In this document: positions 1 to 9,347 of the stretch, one piece after another
How the letters are laid out: every line of letters starts with the position of its first letter
Numbering within the stretch: the first letter of the stretch is position 1
Source: Rhodanobacteraceae bacterium
GTDB lineage: Bacteria; Acidobacteriota; Terriglobia; Terriglobales; Acidobacteriaceae
Assembly (NCBI GenBank): GCA_903970285.1
Contig: CAJCHN010000093.1
Coordinates: 1-42,355, forward strand
Direction of reading: 5' to 3'
DNA: 42,355 nucleotides
Position numbers and translations under genes: made by a program
The notes under the pieces: generated by a model
Seen by the model: only the letters and a program-made list of their open reading frames with translations
What the model was told of the DNA's origin: nothing
Database searches by the model: none

Positions 1-3000
1 GTGGATCCTATGGTGGGATGGGTGGAGTCGGAGATGGCACTCCGCCGCCTCCGATCTACGGTTCCGGCACAATGCCCACCGACCTGGGTTCGGGCGGCGG
101 CTCCCGCTGCTGCGGCTCGGTTCCCGGAGCCGGCGGCGGTGTGGTGCGCCTGGTCGTAAGCGGAACGCTCACAGACAACGGGGTCATCTCGGCCAACGGC
201 GCGAACATCGCGGGCTACCAGGCGGGCGCGGGTGCGGGCGGATCGGTGTGGGTCACGACTGCCGCCCTGGCCGGTTCGGGAGTCTTCACGGCGAACGGCG
301 GCATGGGCGGCGAAGCAGCCGGAGGCGGCGGCCGCATCGCCGTCTACTACAACGCGCCGACGAGCAGCTTTGGCGGGTTCTCGTCGTCCACGGCGAACGG
401 CGGCAACTGCGGCACGCAATGCTCGAACGGAACTTCGTCCGCTGGCGGGGTTGGGACGGTGGCCTTCTTTGACACGTCAGCCACGAATCCCAACCTGATG
501 GTGGATCAGGACCTGACGATCCCTGCCGGGACAACGGTCAGCTACAACTCGATCACGGTGCAGCCGGGCGCAACGCTGACCATTGGCGGCGGATCTAACA
601 TTTCGATTGCCACTGCGCTTACCGTCAGCGGCACGCTGGTCGCGCAGTCGATCAACAACTCGGTCCAGGTCAACGGCACCTGGCAAGGCAGTGGCGTCAC
701 TCTCCAGGCGGCGTCGGTTCTGGTCAATGCCGGCGGCTCGATCAACGCGGACGGCCAGGGCTATGTCGCCAATGCGGGCCCGGCTGGAGCCCCCGGGGGG
801 TCGAGCGCCGGCGGATCGTATGGTGGACTCGGCGGAGTGGGCGATGGGGTTCCGGCGGGCGCGATCTATGGCTCCGACACGACGCCGACTGACCTCGGCT
901 CGGGTGGCGGTTCCCGCTGCTGTGGATCGATTCCCGGGGCGGGCGGCGGAGCCATCCGCCTGATCGTAAGTGGCACGTTGACGGATAACGGAAGCATCTC
1001 GGCCAACGGCGCGAACATCGTGGGCTACCAGGCGGGCGGGGGTGCGGGCGGATCGTTATGGGTTACGACGGCTGCGCTGGCCGGATCGGGCGTCTTTACC
1101 GCCAATGGCGGCAGCGGGGGCGAGGCAGGCGGCGGTGGTGGACGGATCGCCGTCTATTACAACGCGCCCACCAGCACCTTTACCGGTTTCGCGTCATCCA
1201 CCACGAATGGCGGCAGCTGCGGAACGCAATGCTCGAACGGCACTTCATCCGCGGGCGCAGTCGGCACAGCGGGCTTTTTCGACACGTCATCCGCGAATGA
1301 CAACTTGATGGTGGATCAGGACCTGACGATCCCGGCGGGTACGTCTGTCAGCTACAACTCGATCACCGTGCAGCCGGGTGCAACCTTGACCATCGGCGGC
1401 GGCTCGACGGTCACGGTGACGAATTCTCTGACGGTCAGCGGAACGGTCGTTGCTGAGTCGATCAACAACTCTGCCCTTGTGAACAATGTGTGGCAAGGGA
1501 GCGGAGTGATCCTTGACGCGACGTCCATTGTCGTCAACGCGGGCGGTTCGATCAACGCAGATGGCCAGGGGTATATTGCGAACGCGGGTCCGGGCGGTGC
1601 GCCCACCGGATCGAGCGCCGGTGGCTCGTACGGCGGACCGGGCGGCGTGGGTGTGGGAGCATCTACGTCTCCGGCGCTTTACGGTTCGACAACTGCACCG
1701 GCCGATCTCGGTTCGGGCGGAAGTTCCCGCTGCTGTGGATCGGTTGCCGGCGCCGGCGGAGGTGCACTCACCTTCAACGTCTCGGGGACCTTCACGAACA
1801 ACGGCATCGTCTCCGCGAATGGTGTGGCCGTGGTTGGATACCAGGCTGGTGGAGGCTCCGGCGGAAGTGTCTATGTCAGAACGGCAGCGCTGGATGGCTC
1901 GGGCGCGTTCACGGCCAACGGCGGCGTAGGCGGCGAAGCCGGCGGCGGCGGCGGACGCGTGGCGATCTACTACGATGCGCCATCGAGCAGCTTCACCGGC
2001 TTCGCGGCGTCGACTGCGACCGGCGGCGCCTGCGGTGCCAACGGCAACAGCCTGTGCGCCAACGGGATGACCTCCAGCGGCGGCGGCAATGGCACGGCGG
2101 CGTTCTTCGATACGTCGGTTGCCAACAACAACCTGGCGATCTACCAGAATTTTACGATCGCGCCCGGAAGCTCCCCGACCTACAACAGCGTGACCGTGCA
2201 AAGCGGGGCGCTGCTGACTATCGGTGGCGGCGCAACCCTGACGACATCCGGTGCACTCACGGTGAGCGGCACAGTGCTCGCGCAATCCGTGAACGATACG
2301 GCGCAGGTTAACGGCGTCTGGGATGGTTCGGGCGTGGCTATCCAGGCCGCCTCACTTACCGTCGACGCGAGTGGTTCGCTGAATGCTGACGCGCAGGGGT
2401 ATGTCGCGGGCGCGGGTCCGGGCGGAGCACCGGCTGGTAGCAGCGCGGGCGGTTCCTACGGCGGCCTGGGCGGAGCAGGCGTGGGAGTTCCTCCATCCGC
2501 AACCTACGGATCCCTGATGGAACCCGTCGATCTCGGCTCCGGGGGAGGCTCGCGCTGCTGCGGAACCATTCCCGGATCGGGTGGTGGAGCGCTTCTCCTC
2601 ACCGTCTCAGGAACGCTGACCGACGACGGGGTCATCTCGGCGAATGGCGCAGACGGAACCGGGCTCCAGGTGGGCGGTGGCTCGGGTGGCTCGGTCTCCA
2701 TCCATACAGCAAACCTCGCCGGGTCCGGAATCATTGCTGCGAACGGTGGCGCAGGCGGCGAGGCAGGCGGCGGCGGAGGCAGAGTCGCGCTCTACTTCGG
2801 CAGCAACAGCTTCAATCTGGCCCAGGCCACGGCCAGCGGCGGCGGCGCCAGCAGCGGCAATCCCGGTGCAGTGGGAACGGTCTACATTCCCGGTCCGGTG
2901 CCGAGCTCCACGGGGCTCGTTGGCCCGTCGAAGCCGCTCTCTGCGGGACAGACGGCAAGCCTGGAGGCGGTTATCACCACCACGCAGCCCGGGTTGACGC

Positions 3001-4985
3001 CGACCGGGACGGTGACCTTCCTGGATGGCAAAGTGGTCATCGGGACGCAGGCTGTGACCGCGTCGCAGCAGAGCGGGACGGCGAACGCGCAATTGCAGAC
3101 GATGCCGCTGACTGCGGGAACTCACCTCTTTACAGCGAGCTATGGCGGCGACAAGAACGTGAATCCAAGCACAAGTGGAGCGTTCACGCTGACAGTTGAG
3201 CAGGCACCCACGACCACGTCGCTTGGAGTCTCCGCGGCGAATATAACAGCCGCACAAAGCGAGACGCTGACCGCCAGGGTCGTCGGCCTCACTTCCCCGG
3301 CGATCACCGGCAATGTCACCTTCTTCGACGGCACGGTGTCGCTCGGCAACCAGACGTTATCGGTGACTGGCAACACAGGCGCCGCCAGCCTGACGGTTCC
3401 CTCGCTTGCGGTGGGATCGCATAGCATCAGCGCACAGTACAACGGCGATCCCAACTACACCGGCAGCGGCAGCGCCGCGCAGACGGTTACCGTCAGTCAA
3501 ATCACTTCGGCCACCCGGCTCGCAATCTCTGCCGCCAGCATCAACGCCGGACAGCCGGAGATGCTGACCGCAGCCATCGCCGGGGCCGCTTCGCCGGCCC
3601 TCAGCGGTGTCGTCACCTTCTTCGACGGCACCACCGCGATCGGCAATGTCAACGCCACGGCTGTTCCCACGGGAGGAACAGCAACGCTGACCGTAACCAC
3701 CCTCGCGACCGGCACGCACACGCTGACCGCGCGGTACGGAGGCGATACCAACTACACCGCCAGCGTAAGTGGCGTGCAGACCGTGACCGTGTCCGAGACA
3801 ACGCAGACCATCACCTTCCCTGCGATCCCGAACCACGTCTATGGCGATCCGCCGTTCACGCTGTCCGCGACCGCATCCTCCGGCCTCGCCGTCAGCTACA
3901 GCGTCGTCAGCGGGCCGGCTTCGCTATCCGGCAGCACGGTCACGCTTACCGGCATCGGTACAGTGACGATCCAGGCGACCCAGGCTGGCAACGCGACGTA
4001 CGCTGCAGCCACGCCCGTCTCGCGGAGCTTCATGGTGACCGCTCCGGTCCCGACGCTGGCCGCTATCTCGCCGACGATCGGGATCGTGGGCAGCGGCGCG
4101 ACCCTGTTGACCCTGACCGGAACCAACTTTGCGAGCACAGACACGGTCCTGTTGAACGGGACCGCAATTCCTTCGACGCTTGTGAGCACGACCAGCCTGA
4201 CCGCGACTCTGCCGGCCAGCTTCTTCGCTTCGGCTGGAACCGGCTTGATCACCGTGGCCGACTCGGCCAGTGACACCGTGACCGCGGCGGCGACGTTCAC
4301 GGTAGCCGCGGCGCCGCAGTTTGTCCTGTCGGGGCCTTCAACAGCGACTTCGGGAGAGCAGCCGGCGCTGACGTTCACACTGACGAACCCGTATCCGTTT
4401 CCGCTGGCCGGAGCGCTGACCCTGACGTTCGCGCCGATCGCTTCAGCGGGGGTGGCGGATGATCCGACCGTGCAGTTCGCCACCGGCGGACGAACCATCG
4501 GCTTCAGCATCCCGGCAAACTCGACGGCAACTCCCGCGGTGCAGTTGCAGACCGGAACCATAGCCGGAACGGCTACCGTGACGCTCGCGGTGACATCAGC
4601 CGGAGTGAATGTGACTCCGGCGAACGTGGCCCCGGTCGTGATCAACGTACCGGCGGCGGTGCCCACCCTGACCTCGGCCATGACGTCGAGCATGGGGCAG
4701 ACACTGACGGTGGCAGTGGTCGGGTTCTCGAACACCCGCGAAGCGACGACGGCGTTATTCCACTTCACGCCGGCGCCCGGTTCGTCCATCGAGAACCCCG
4801 ATGTAACGATCGACGTCAGTGCGTTGTTTGCGGGCTGGTATGGGTCCACGGCGTCAGATGCCTACGGGTCGGCGTTTACCTACACGCAGATGTTTACGCT
4901 CGACACCGATGCGACATCGATCGCGGGAGTGACGGTGACACTGGAAAACTCCGTGGGCGTCTCACTGATGGTTACCTCGCAGTGA
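1..4985 (+). CDS. Giant Ig/IPT-repeat surface or secreted protein (5' end missing)
   Basis: The reading frame is open to the left edge. Codons from nt 3 read GSYGG, which continues a repeat seen again downstream, so the ATG at nt 18 is not the start and the N-terminus lies outside. Visible order: three and a half copies of a Gly/Ser/Ala-rich unit of about 270 residues (nt 3-2890); three bacterial group-3 Ig-like domains with VTFFDG and YGGD motifs (about nt 2900-3800); an MBG-like domain starting QTITFPAIP (3800-4045); an IPT/TIG-like domain (4050-4310); and a C-terminal beta-rich region to the TGA at 4983-4985. Composition is Gly, Thr, Ser and Val rich with few charged residues, as in secreted adhesin-like proteins. 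No sorting signal or membrane anchor is visible at the C-terminus. The role is unknown; adhesion or matrix function is inference. Confidence 0.85.
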   Translation, partial: GSYGGMGGVGDGTPPPPIYGSGTMPTDLGSGGGSRCCGSVPGAGGGVVRLVVSGTLTDNGVISANGANIAGYQAGAGAGGSVWVTTAALAGSGVFTANGGMGGEAAGGGGRIAVYYNAPTSSFGGFSSSTANGGNCGTQCSNGTSSAGGVGTVAFFDTSATNPNLMVDQDLTIPAGTTVSYNSITVQPGATLTIGGGSNISIATALTVSGTLVAQSINNSVQVNGTWQGSGVTLQAASVLVNAGGSINADGQGYVANAGPAGAPGGSSAGGSYGGLGGVGDGVPAGAIYGSDTTPTDLGSGGGSRCCGSIPGAGGGAIRLIVSGTLTDNGSISANGANIVGYQAGGGAGGSLWVTTAALAGSGVFTANGGSGGEAGGGGGRIAVYYNAPTSTFTGFASSTTNGGSCGTQCSNGTSSAGAVGTAGFFDTSSANDNLMVDQDLTIPAGTSVSYNSITVQPGATLTIGGGSTVTVTNSLTVSGTVVAESINNSALVNNVWQGSGVILDATSIVVNAGGSINADGQGYIANAGPGGAPTGSSAGGSYGGPGGVGVGASTSPALYGSTTAPADLGSGGSSRCCGSVAGAGGGALTFNVSGTFTNNGIVSANGVAVVGYQAGGGSGGSVYVRTAALDGSGAFTANGGVGGEAGGGGGRVAIYYDAPSSSFTGFAASTATGGACGANGNSLCANGMTSSGGGNGTAAFFDTSVANNNLAIYQNFTIAPGSSPTYNSVTVQSGALLTIGGGATLTTSGALTVSGTVLAQSVNDTAQVNGVWDGSGVAIQAASLTVDASGSLNADAQGYVAGAGPGGAPAGSSAGGSYGGLGGAGVGVPPSATYGSLMEPVDLGSGGGSRCCGTIPGSGGGALLLTVSGTLTDDGVISANGADGTGLQVGGGSGGSVSIHTANLAGSGIIAANGGAGGEAGGGGGRVALYFGSNSFNLAQATASGGGASSGNPGAVGTVYIPGPVPSSTGLVGPSKPLSAGQTASLEAVITTTQPGLTPTGTVTFLDGKVVIGTQAVTASQQSGTANAQLQTMPLTAGTHLFTASYGGDKNVNPSTSGAFTLTVEQAPTTTSLGVSAANITAAQSETLTARVVGLTSPAITGNVTFFDGTVSLGNQTLSVTGNTGAASLTVPSLAVGSHSISAQYNGDPNYTGSGSAAQTVTVSQITSATRLAISAASINAGQPEMLTAAIAGAASPALSGVVTFFDGTTAIGNVNATAVPTGGTATLTVTTLATGTHTLTARYGGDTNYTASVSGVQTVTVSETTQTITFPAIPNHVYGDPPFTLSATASSGLAVSYSVVSGPASLSGSTVTLTGIGTVTIQATQAGNATYAAATPVSRSFMVTAPVPTLAAISPTIGIVGSGATLLTLTGTNFASTDTVLLNGTAIPSTLVSTTSLTATLPASFFASAGTGLITVADSASDTVTAAATFTVAAAPQFVLSGPSTATSGEQPALTFTLTNPYPFPLAGALTLTFAPIASAGVADDPTVQFATGGRTIGFSIPANSTATPAVQLQTGTIAGTATVTLAVTSAGVNVTPANVAPVVINVPAAVPTLTSAMTSSMGQTLTVAVVGFSNTREATTALFHFTPAPGSSIENPDVTIDVSALFAGWYGSTASDAYGSAFTYTQMFTLDTDATSIAGVTVTLENSVGVSLMVTSQ
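3..2890 (+). repeat. Long in-frame tandem repeats, about 810-828 bp per unit
   Basis: Units begin at the GSYGG codons at nt 3, 813, 1623 and 2451, giving periods of 810, 810 and 828 bp. The fourth unit is only about half length and ends near 2890. Each unit has the anchor DLGSGGGSRCCG (nt 81, 891, 1704, 2529), then SGTLTDNG, a SANGA motif, a GEAGGGGGR stretch and, in the full units, a later GATLTIGGG motif. Full units 1 and 2 carry CGTQCSNG. Unit 3 carries a longer version with the two Cys further apart, and the half unit lacks it. High conservation between units suggests recent duplication or ongoing homogenisation. Confidence 0.9.
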
Positions 4986-5065
4986 AATTCTGTCGGGTGA
5001 CGCGATCGCGATGATACCCCGCGACATCTCCGCGGTGCCTGCACGGCGTGGCGTGACGGCGAAGC

Positions 5066-5998
5066 CTACGCTTGCATGGCTTTCCGTACGTAGCTCACGC
5101 AGCGCTTCACCTCGTCGGTTGAAGTCCCGGTTCCGGGGTAGTCACAGTCGATATACAGCTCGACATGGCTGCCTTCGTTGACAAGGAACTCGAGCACCTG
5201 GGCCATCTGTGCACCGCCGGATCCAAACGGCACGCTGCCGCCGCCGGTGACGGCGTCCTTCAAGTCGATGGAAGAGACGCTGTTCAGGTGCTGCTTGATA
5301 AACTCGAGCGCGGAGAAGCCTGCTTTCGTCAGATCGCCGAGATCTGGATCGGCTCTCAACCGGTCCGATGCGCGTAGCTGCTGTGCAAGAATCGGAGGAT
5401 CGGATACCTGGATGCCGGCAAAGAGGCCGTATCGCTGAGCGGCGTCCGCAACCAGGCTCGTCTGGGCCATCGACAGGCGACCGTTGACGACCGTTGCTCC
5501 CAGGGTCTTCGCCATCAGAAAGAGACGATCGATCTCCTCGGCAGAGCTGGGAAACGGCGCGCCATAGGAGCGGATCTTCAGTCCCTGTTGCTCAAAGCGC
5601 GAACGCAGCGTCTCAAAGTAAGTCATGGGCACAGACATCCGCCAGGCGGTCCGTGCCTCAGACCGGCGCTTCTGCTCGTTGACTTGCTCCGCCGTCATGT
5701 TTCTTGCTGCTGCGCTCATCAGGAACGCAAAATCCGGATCGAACTCTTCCGGCTCCGCATGACTGAACAAGAGCTGGCAGTTGCGCATCCCCGTCTCCTT
5801 CATGACGCGCAGAATGGCAGGGATCGCCTCATCATGCTTCAGAGCCCTCAGGCTCCAGGTATTCAAACCCAGCGGCGGCGCGGTACCGGGGGTCGCGAAA
5901 GCGTTGAGCAGATCTGCTTTGAGCAGTGTGCCGGCACCGGTCGCAACAGAAAGGCCGGCGAGAAGCGTCTGGCAGAAGCTGCGCCGCGAAGAAGTCAT
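5066..5998 (-). CDS. Tat-exported TIM-barrel protein, sugar phosphate isomerase/epimerase family
   Basis: About 310 residues. The chosen ATG at 5998 follows GAGG at a good distance and begins MTSSRRSFCQ, a twin-arginine motif followed by a hydrophobic stretch, so export by Tat is likely. The body (PPLGLNTWSL near the start, SSIDLKDAV and VELYIDCDYPG near the end) resembles the xylose-isomerase-like TIM-barrel family, whose members isomerise or epimerise sugars or act on related polyols. The specific substrate cannot be read from the sequence. An in-frame start 48 nt upstream exists but would bury the Tat motif. It lies on the same strand as the membrane glycosyltransferase, separated by 192 bp without a gene. 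Confidence 0.78.
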   Translation of the reverse strand: MTSSRRSFCQTLLAGLSVATGAGTLLKADLLNAFATPGTAPPLGLNTWSLRALKHDEAIPAILRVMKETGMRNCQLLFSHAEPEEFDPDFAFLMSAAARNMTAEQVNEQKRRSEARTAWRMSVPMTYFETLRSRFEQQGLKIRSYGAPFPSSAEEIDRLFLMAKTLGATVVNGRLSMAQTSLVADAAQRYGLFAGIQVSDPPILAQQLRASDRLRADPDLGDLTKAGFSALEFIKQHLNSVSSIDLKDAVTGGGSVPFGSGGAQMAQVLEFLVNEGSHVELYIDCDYPGTGTSTDEVKRCVSYVRKAMQA

Positions 5999-6190
5999 TC
6001 GTACCTCGATCGAGTCGATTCTATCCCCGGCGCGCGTGGCGACCAATCTGGCTTGGTGCTGGTGGCAAAGCTCTTCAACCTACATCTCGCGCTCTGATCG
6101 TGCACTTCTCAGATGGATGTTAGAAAAGGTGCAGGCACATTCTCGTTCGATGCCAGCCTTGTCCGCTGAGCTTTGTGCGGAAACACTCGC

Positions 6191-7831
6191 CTACCTGGTA
6201 TCGAGAGGTCCGCTTGGCGCTGGAACTCCGGTTGTCCTTGGATCATGAGTGACAAGCCACGCAGTACGCACCAGGCTGTCCCGCCGCATGGCCGCATACG
6301 CCTTCACGGTATACCCACGAGTCTTAGCGAACCGTAGCGCCAATGGGTTTCCTATCTCCGGGAGCACCGGCTTCCCCTTCGCGTAAGTCACCCCGTCCAC
6401 CACGAGGAATGTCGGAGTCGCGGCCAGAAAATCCTTCAAATTGACGATCGACCCGGAGAAATACCCCGCCTTTCGCCAGTTGTTCATCAGGTTATACTGC
6501 GTCACCTCCAGCCTGGGGGCGTAGGGGCTGACCGACTGCTCCCAATCCAGCGGAAACAGGTAATCCACTCCCGAGTTATGCTGGCGGCCGATCACCTCGG
6601 TGAACGTCAGACCATCCTCCAACAGGACCGGCACACCCTTCGGCAGCATCGCAGTGAGCTGATCGGTGTAGTTGGGCTGCATGATGAGGAGCGGCGGAAT
6701 ATGCGTGGAGTCCCACAGCAGCACCACCGCCGCCAGCATCGCAGACCCCGCCCAGCGCGCGCGCCTCTGCGCCTCCGCGCTGCTCAGGATCCACTGCGGC
6801 AGGACGCACCGGAAGTCGATCCACTGCAGCATCTCGGCGGTCAGGAAGGCCGTCAAGATGACCAGCGGCATCAGATACCGGCTTACGAATAACACCGGCC
6901 CGAAATACCCTTCGATGAGATAGGTCAAGGCAAGCAGCAGGAACGAAGCGATGAACACATAGACGGATCGGCGGGTGTTCCACCCATCGATCCATCGTTG
7001 TTTCCAACCTCTCTCACCGCGCCTCAGGGTCAAGAGGATGCCGATTGTGAGAACGAACATGACCAGCACAATCTCCGCGCTGTAGCCGGTCACCGGTCCA
7101 AGCAGATGCACCGGCGTAGGCTGCGTCGTCCAGAACCAGGGCTTCCCCACCTGTGCAGAAGCGCGGATGGCCTCACGCTCGGGCACGAGCAGCAGCCACG
7201 TAACGGCCACGGTTGCGTAAAGACCTGGCCTCCAACGGTGCGCCTGCCGGTCGAGCGCAAACATTGCCGCCAGCACGAAAAAGCTGTAAGTCACGCCCAG
7301 GATGTGGCTTGTCACCAGCAGGGCGTGCGCGAAAAGCACCGCAACGAAAAAGAACGGAGTGAGTCGTCCTTTGTAATCCCTCAACCGGACCGCCAGCCAC
7401 ACCGTCAGCGCGAGGGCGAAGACCAGCAATCCGTAGAATCGCCCTTCCACCATGTGCAGCACCAAAGGCTGGCTGCAGAAGTACGTGTTGAACATCGCGA
7501 CCACGACAATCCATCGAACGTAGAAGCGCCGCAGCGTCGCGTAGGTGAGGACAAAGCCCAAACCGAACCCGGTTGCGGAAAACAGTCGGAACGCGGCCTC
7601 CGACGGCCCGAAGGCGTGCAGCCAGGCCCGGCCCAGAAGGTAGAACGCGAATCCGCCACCATCCGCCCCCAGCCTCCATGCGGCCACCATGTGGTGCCAC
7701 GAAGGGTCGGTCAGCAGCATCCAGCCCAGCATCTCGTCTTCCCAGAAGATGCGTCCGTGCCCCAGCACCGCGCTCAACAGGAGAGTAACGGCAAATCCGG
7801 CACCCATCAGAACGTAGTCGGCAGTGCTCAT
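6191..7831 (-). CDS. Membrane glycosyltransferase, ArnT/GT39-like
   Basis: About 546 residues from the ATG at 7831, with an N-terminal transmembrane helix, then the WEDEM motif near residues 30-34 and roughly ten further hydrophobic helices. Acidic residues in the first periplasmic loop after helix 1 are the catalytic signature of GT-C fold enzymes (GT39, GT83, ArnT) that use polyprenyl-phosphate-linked sugars. The soluble C-terminal part (about residues 390-546) is typical of such enzymes. A start at 8026 would overlap the upstream stop codon as ATGA and add 65 residues of poor character containing a 21-bp duplication, so I prefer 7831 although its ribosome site is weak. It lies downstream of the SGNH gene in the same direction. 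A role in building a surface glycan is inferred. Confidence 0.75.
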   Translation of the reverse strand: MSTADYVLMGAGFAVTLLLSAVLGHGRIFWEDEMLGWMLLTDPSWHHMVAAWRLGADGGGFAFYLLGRAWLHAFGPSEAAFRLFSATGFGLGFVLTYATLRRFYVRWIVVVAMFNTYFCSQPLVLHMVEGRFYGLLVFALALTVWLAVRLRDYKGRLTPFFFVAVLFAHALLVTSHILGVTYSFFVLAAMFALDRQAHRWRPGLYATVAVTWLLLVPEREAIRASAQVGKPWFWTTQPTPVHLLGPVTGYSAEIVLVMFVLTIGILLTLRRGERGWKQRWIDGWNTRRSVYVFIASFLLLALTYLIEGYFGPVLFVSRYLMPLVILTAFLTAEMLQWIDFRCVLPQWILSSAEAQRRARWAGSAMLAAVVLLWDSTHIPPLLIMQPNYTDQLTAMLPKGVPVLLEDGLTFTEVIGRQHNSGVDYLFPLDWEQSVSPYAPRLEVTQYNLMNNWRKAGYFSGSIVNLKDFLAATPTFLVVDGVTYAKGKPVLPEIGNPLALRFAKTRGYTVKAYAAMRRDSLVRTAWLVTHDPRTTGVPAPSGPLDTR

Positions 7832-7921
7832 GGGCTCTGGCGGCCGCTCGTTCTCCCGCGGCAGCTTCGACCCTCTCGCCGGGCGGGCAGACGCTCCTGG
7901 AACAACGCCTTCTTGATTCGG

Positions 7922-7957
7922 GGGAGACAGCACATCATTCCCGGGAGACAGCACATC
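7922..7957. repeat. 15-bp perfect direct repeat, period 21 bp
   Basis: GGGAGACAGCACATC occurs at 7922-7936 and again at 7943-7957. It sits in the spacer between the SGNH gene and the preferred start of the glycosyltransferase. If translation began at 8026 it would encode a duplicated DVLSP motif. Confidence 0.85.
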
Positions 7958-8022
7958 GGCCAAAGCGAAGGCTCTGGAGTTCCAGCAAAGGCCGCGGTCC
8001 CGGCCGCAGAACCAGAGCATCC

Positions 8023-9087
8023 TCATGGCTGCGCTTTCGTCAGGCCGCCGGGGGCAGTCTTCTTGCCAAGCTTGTCTTTGATAAAGCTCACCAGCAGGTT
8101 CGTCGAGTCGGCGACGCCCTGGGGCTGTATATGGCCGTAAAACGGGTCCGCGAGGAAGTCGTTCGCCTTCAGCACCTGCGGCGGAGGAGCTCCGATCGCG
8201 GCAAAAGAACGGGTCGCAATCCGGTTCGAGTTTCGGCAATCGGGCAGCGGAGCGAGGTACACCGCGGCCTGGGTCTCTCCGCGGTTGTACTCGGCCAGAA
8301 ACTCCTTGCCCGAATCCATGGGGACCGCCTTCGTCTTGGCTTCGGGCAGGACACAGGCACCCTCGATCGGAGTGAACATGTAGAGCGCGTTGTAGTGGCC
8401 ACCGGTCGCGTACGCCGTCTCGCCCGGCCGCAGGTGCTTCCGGAACGTGTACCACGCGTTCTTCGGGTTGGCCATGTAGAAACGAAACGGAAACTCGAGC
8501 GTCGCCGCCGGATACCGCAGGAAGAACCCGGCCACCTCGCGCGCGCTCCCGTGCCGCAGCATCATCTCTTCCCCTTCATAAAACGAGAGGCCGTCATCGG
8601 CATGGGTGTAGTTCAGGTTCCATGGATTCAAATACATCACGATCAGCCTTGGAGGCCGGTTCGCCTTCAGATACCGCTGGAGCTCAATCTCCCCATCGAT
8701 CCTCAGACTGCCGATGGTGTTCGGGAGCGAGATGACCTTCAACCCGAGTTCGCGCGAGACCACGCTCGGATCTACGCCCATAATCAGGCTTGAATCGCCG
8801 ACCAGCAGAACGTCGGCGTTCTGCCCTGCCGTATCGTATCCGTAGTCCATCACGGCGCCGTAGATGGAACCTACCCAGCGCTCCATGCTGGGTACCCGGA
8901 TCAGGCACCACGGCAACAGGTACAGCACGCCGAACGCAATCGCGACGGTTCGCAGGAAGTGAAGATTCTGAAACCTGGAAGCTGGAGGTGCGACGCTGTC
9001 ATATCGATCGCCCGGCCGCAGGTTGATCTCGTCGGCGACCGTTCCAACACGGTGTTCTGTAACGGTCGTCTCATAGATTGTCGGCAT
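8023..9087 (-). CDS. SGNH-like membrane-anchored protein, paralogue of the gene at 13138
   Basis: 354 residues: a cytoplasmic N-terminus, one transmembrane helix at about residues 44-64, then an extracytoplasmic domain with VLLVGDSSLIMGVDP (GDSS at 97-100), which fits block I of SGNH/GDSL hydrolases where the Ser is the nucleophile. It shares distinctive strings with the 13138-14217 product: LPNTIGSL against LPNTVGSL, and FYEGEEMMLRHG against LFEGEEMLLRHD. AVYLAPLPDC also matches VVYLAPVPAC, so the two are paralogues. Proteins of this layout (DltD, AlgX/AlgJ types) work with MBOAT acyltransferases in acylating exported polymers. Whether it is a hydrolase or a transferase is unclear. It is divergent from fkbH and co-directional with the glycosyltransferase. 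Confidence 0.75.
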   Translation of the reverse strand: MPTIYETTVTEHRVGTVADEINLRPGDRYDSVAPPASRFQNLHFLRTVAIAFGVLYLLPWCLIRVPSMERWVGSIYGAVMDYGYDTAGQNADVLLVGDSSLIMGVDPSVVSRELGLKVISLPNTIGSLRIDGEIELQRYLKANRPPRLIVMYLNPWNLNYTHADDGLSFYEGEEMMLRHGSAREVAGFFLRYPAATLEFPFRFYMANPKNAWYTFRKHLRPGETAYATGGHYNALYMFTPIEGACVLPEAKTKAVPMDSGKEFLAEYNRGETQAAVYLAPLPDCRNSNRIATRSFAAIGAPPPQVLKANDFLADPFYGHIQPQGVADSTNLLVSFIKDKLGKKTAPGGLTKAQP

Positions 9088-9347
9088 CCGGCTTCACCCC
9101 TGGCCCACCTGATAAAGGATTCTCCACACGGAGCACCCTTGACGAAGAAGGCCAGTCTCTCCGGCTCCCGCCAAAGCTCTCCGGCACCGTCTTCCCGAGC
9201 ATCGATGCGATTAGATTCATAATTCGCCGGTTTGGTCACTTAGGAGACGAAATGCGGGATGAGTGCATCCAAGACACAAAGAAATTCTCCTTGCGCGTAC
9301 GACCCGCGGAGAATCCGAACGACCCCACACATCAGGAGTAGTCCAGC
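9088..9347. promoter_or_regulatory. Divergent promoter region between the two arms of the acylation locus
   Basis: This 260-bp spacer separates the minus-strand SGNH arm from the plus-strand FkbH arm, so both promoters should lie here. An AT-richer patch around 9208-9225 contains CATAAT (9218-9223), but no convincing -35 box is correctly spaced on either strand. The only clear element is AGGAG at 9334-9338, the ribosome site for the GTG start at 9348. Confidence 0.4.

Noticed and set aside
7832..8455. N-terminal extension of the glycosyltransferase frame back to 8455
   Set aside because: Upstream of 8026 it overlaps the SGNH gene in another frame and has shadow-like composition. The family-like N-terminus begins at 7831.
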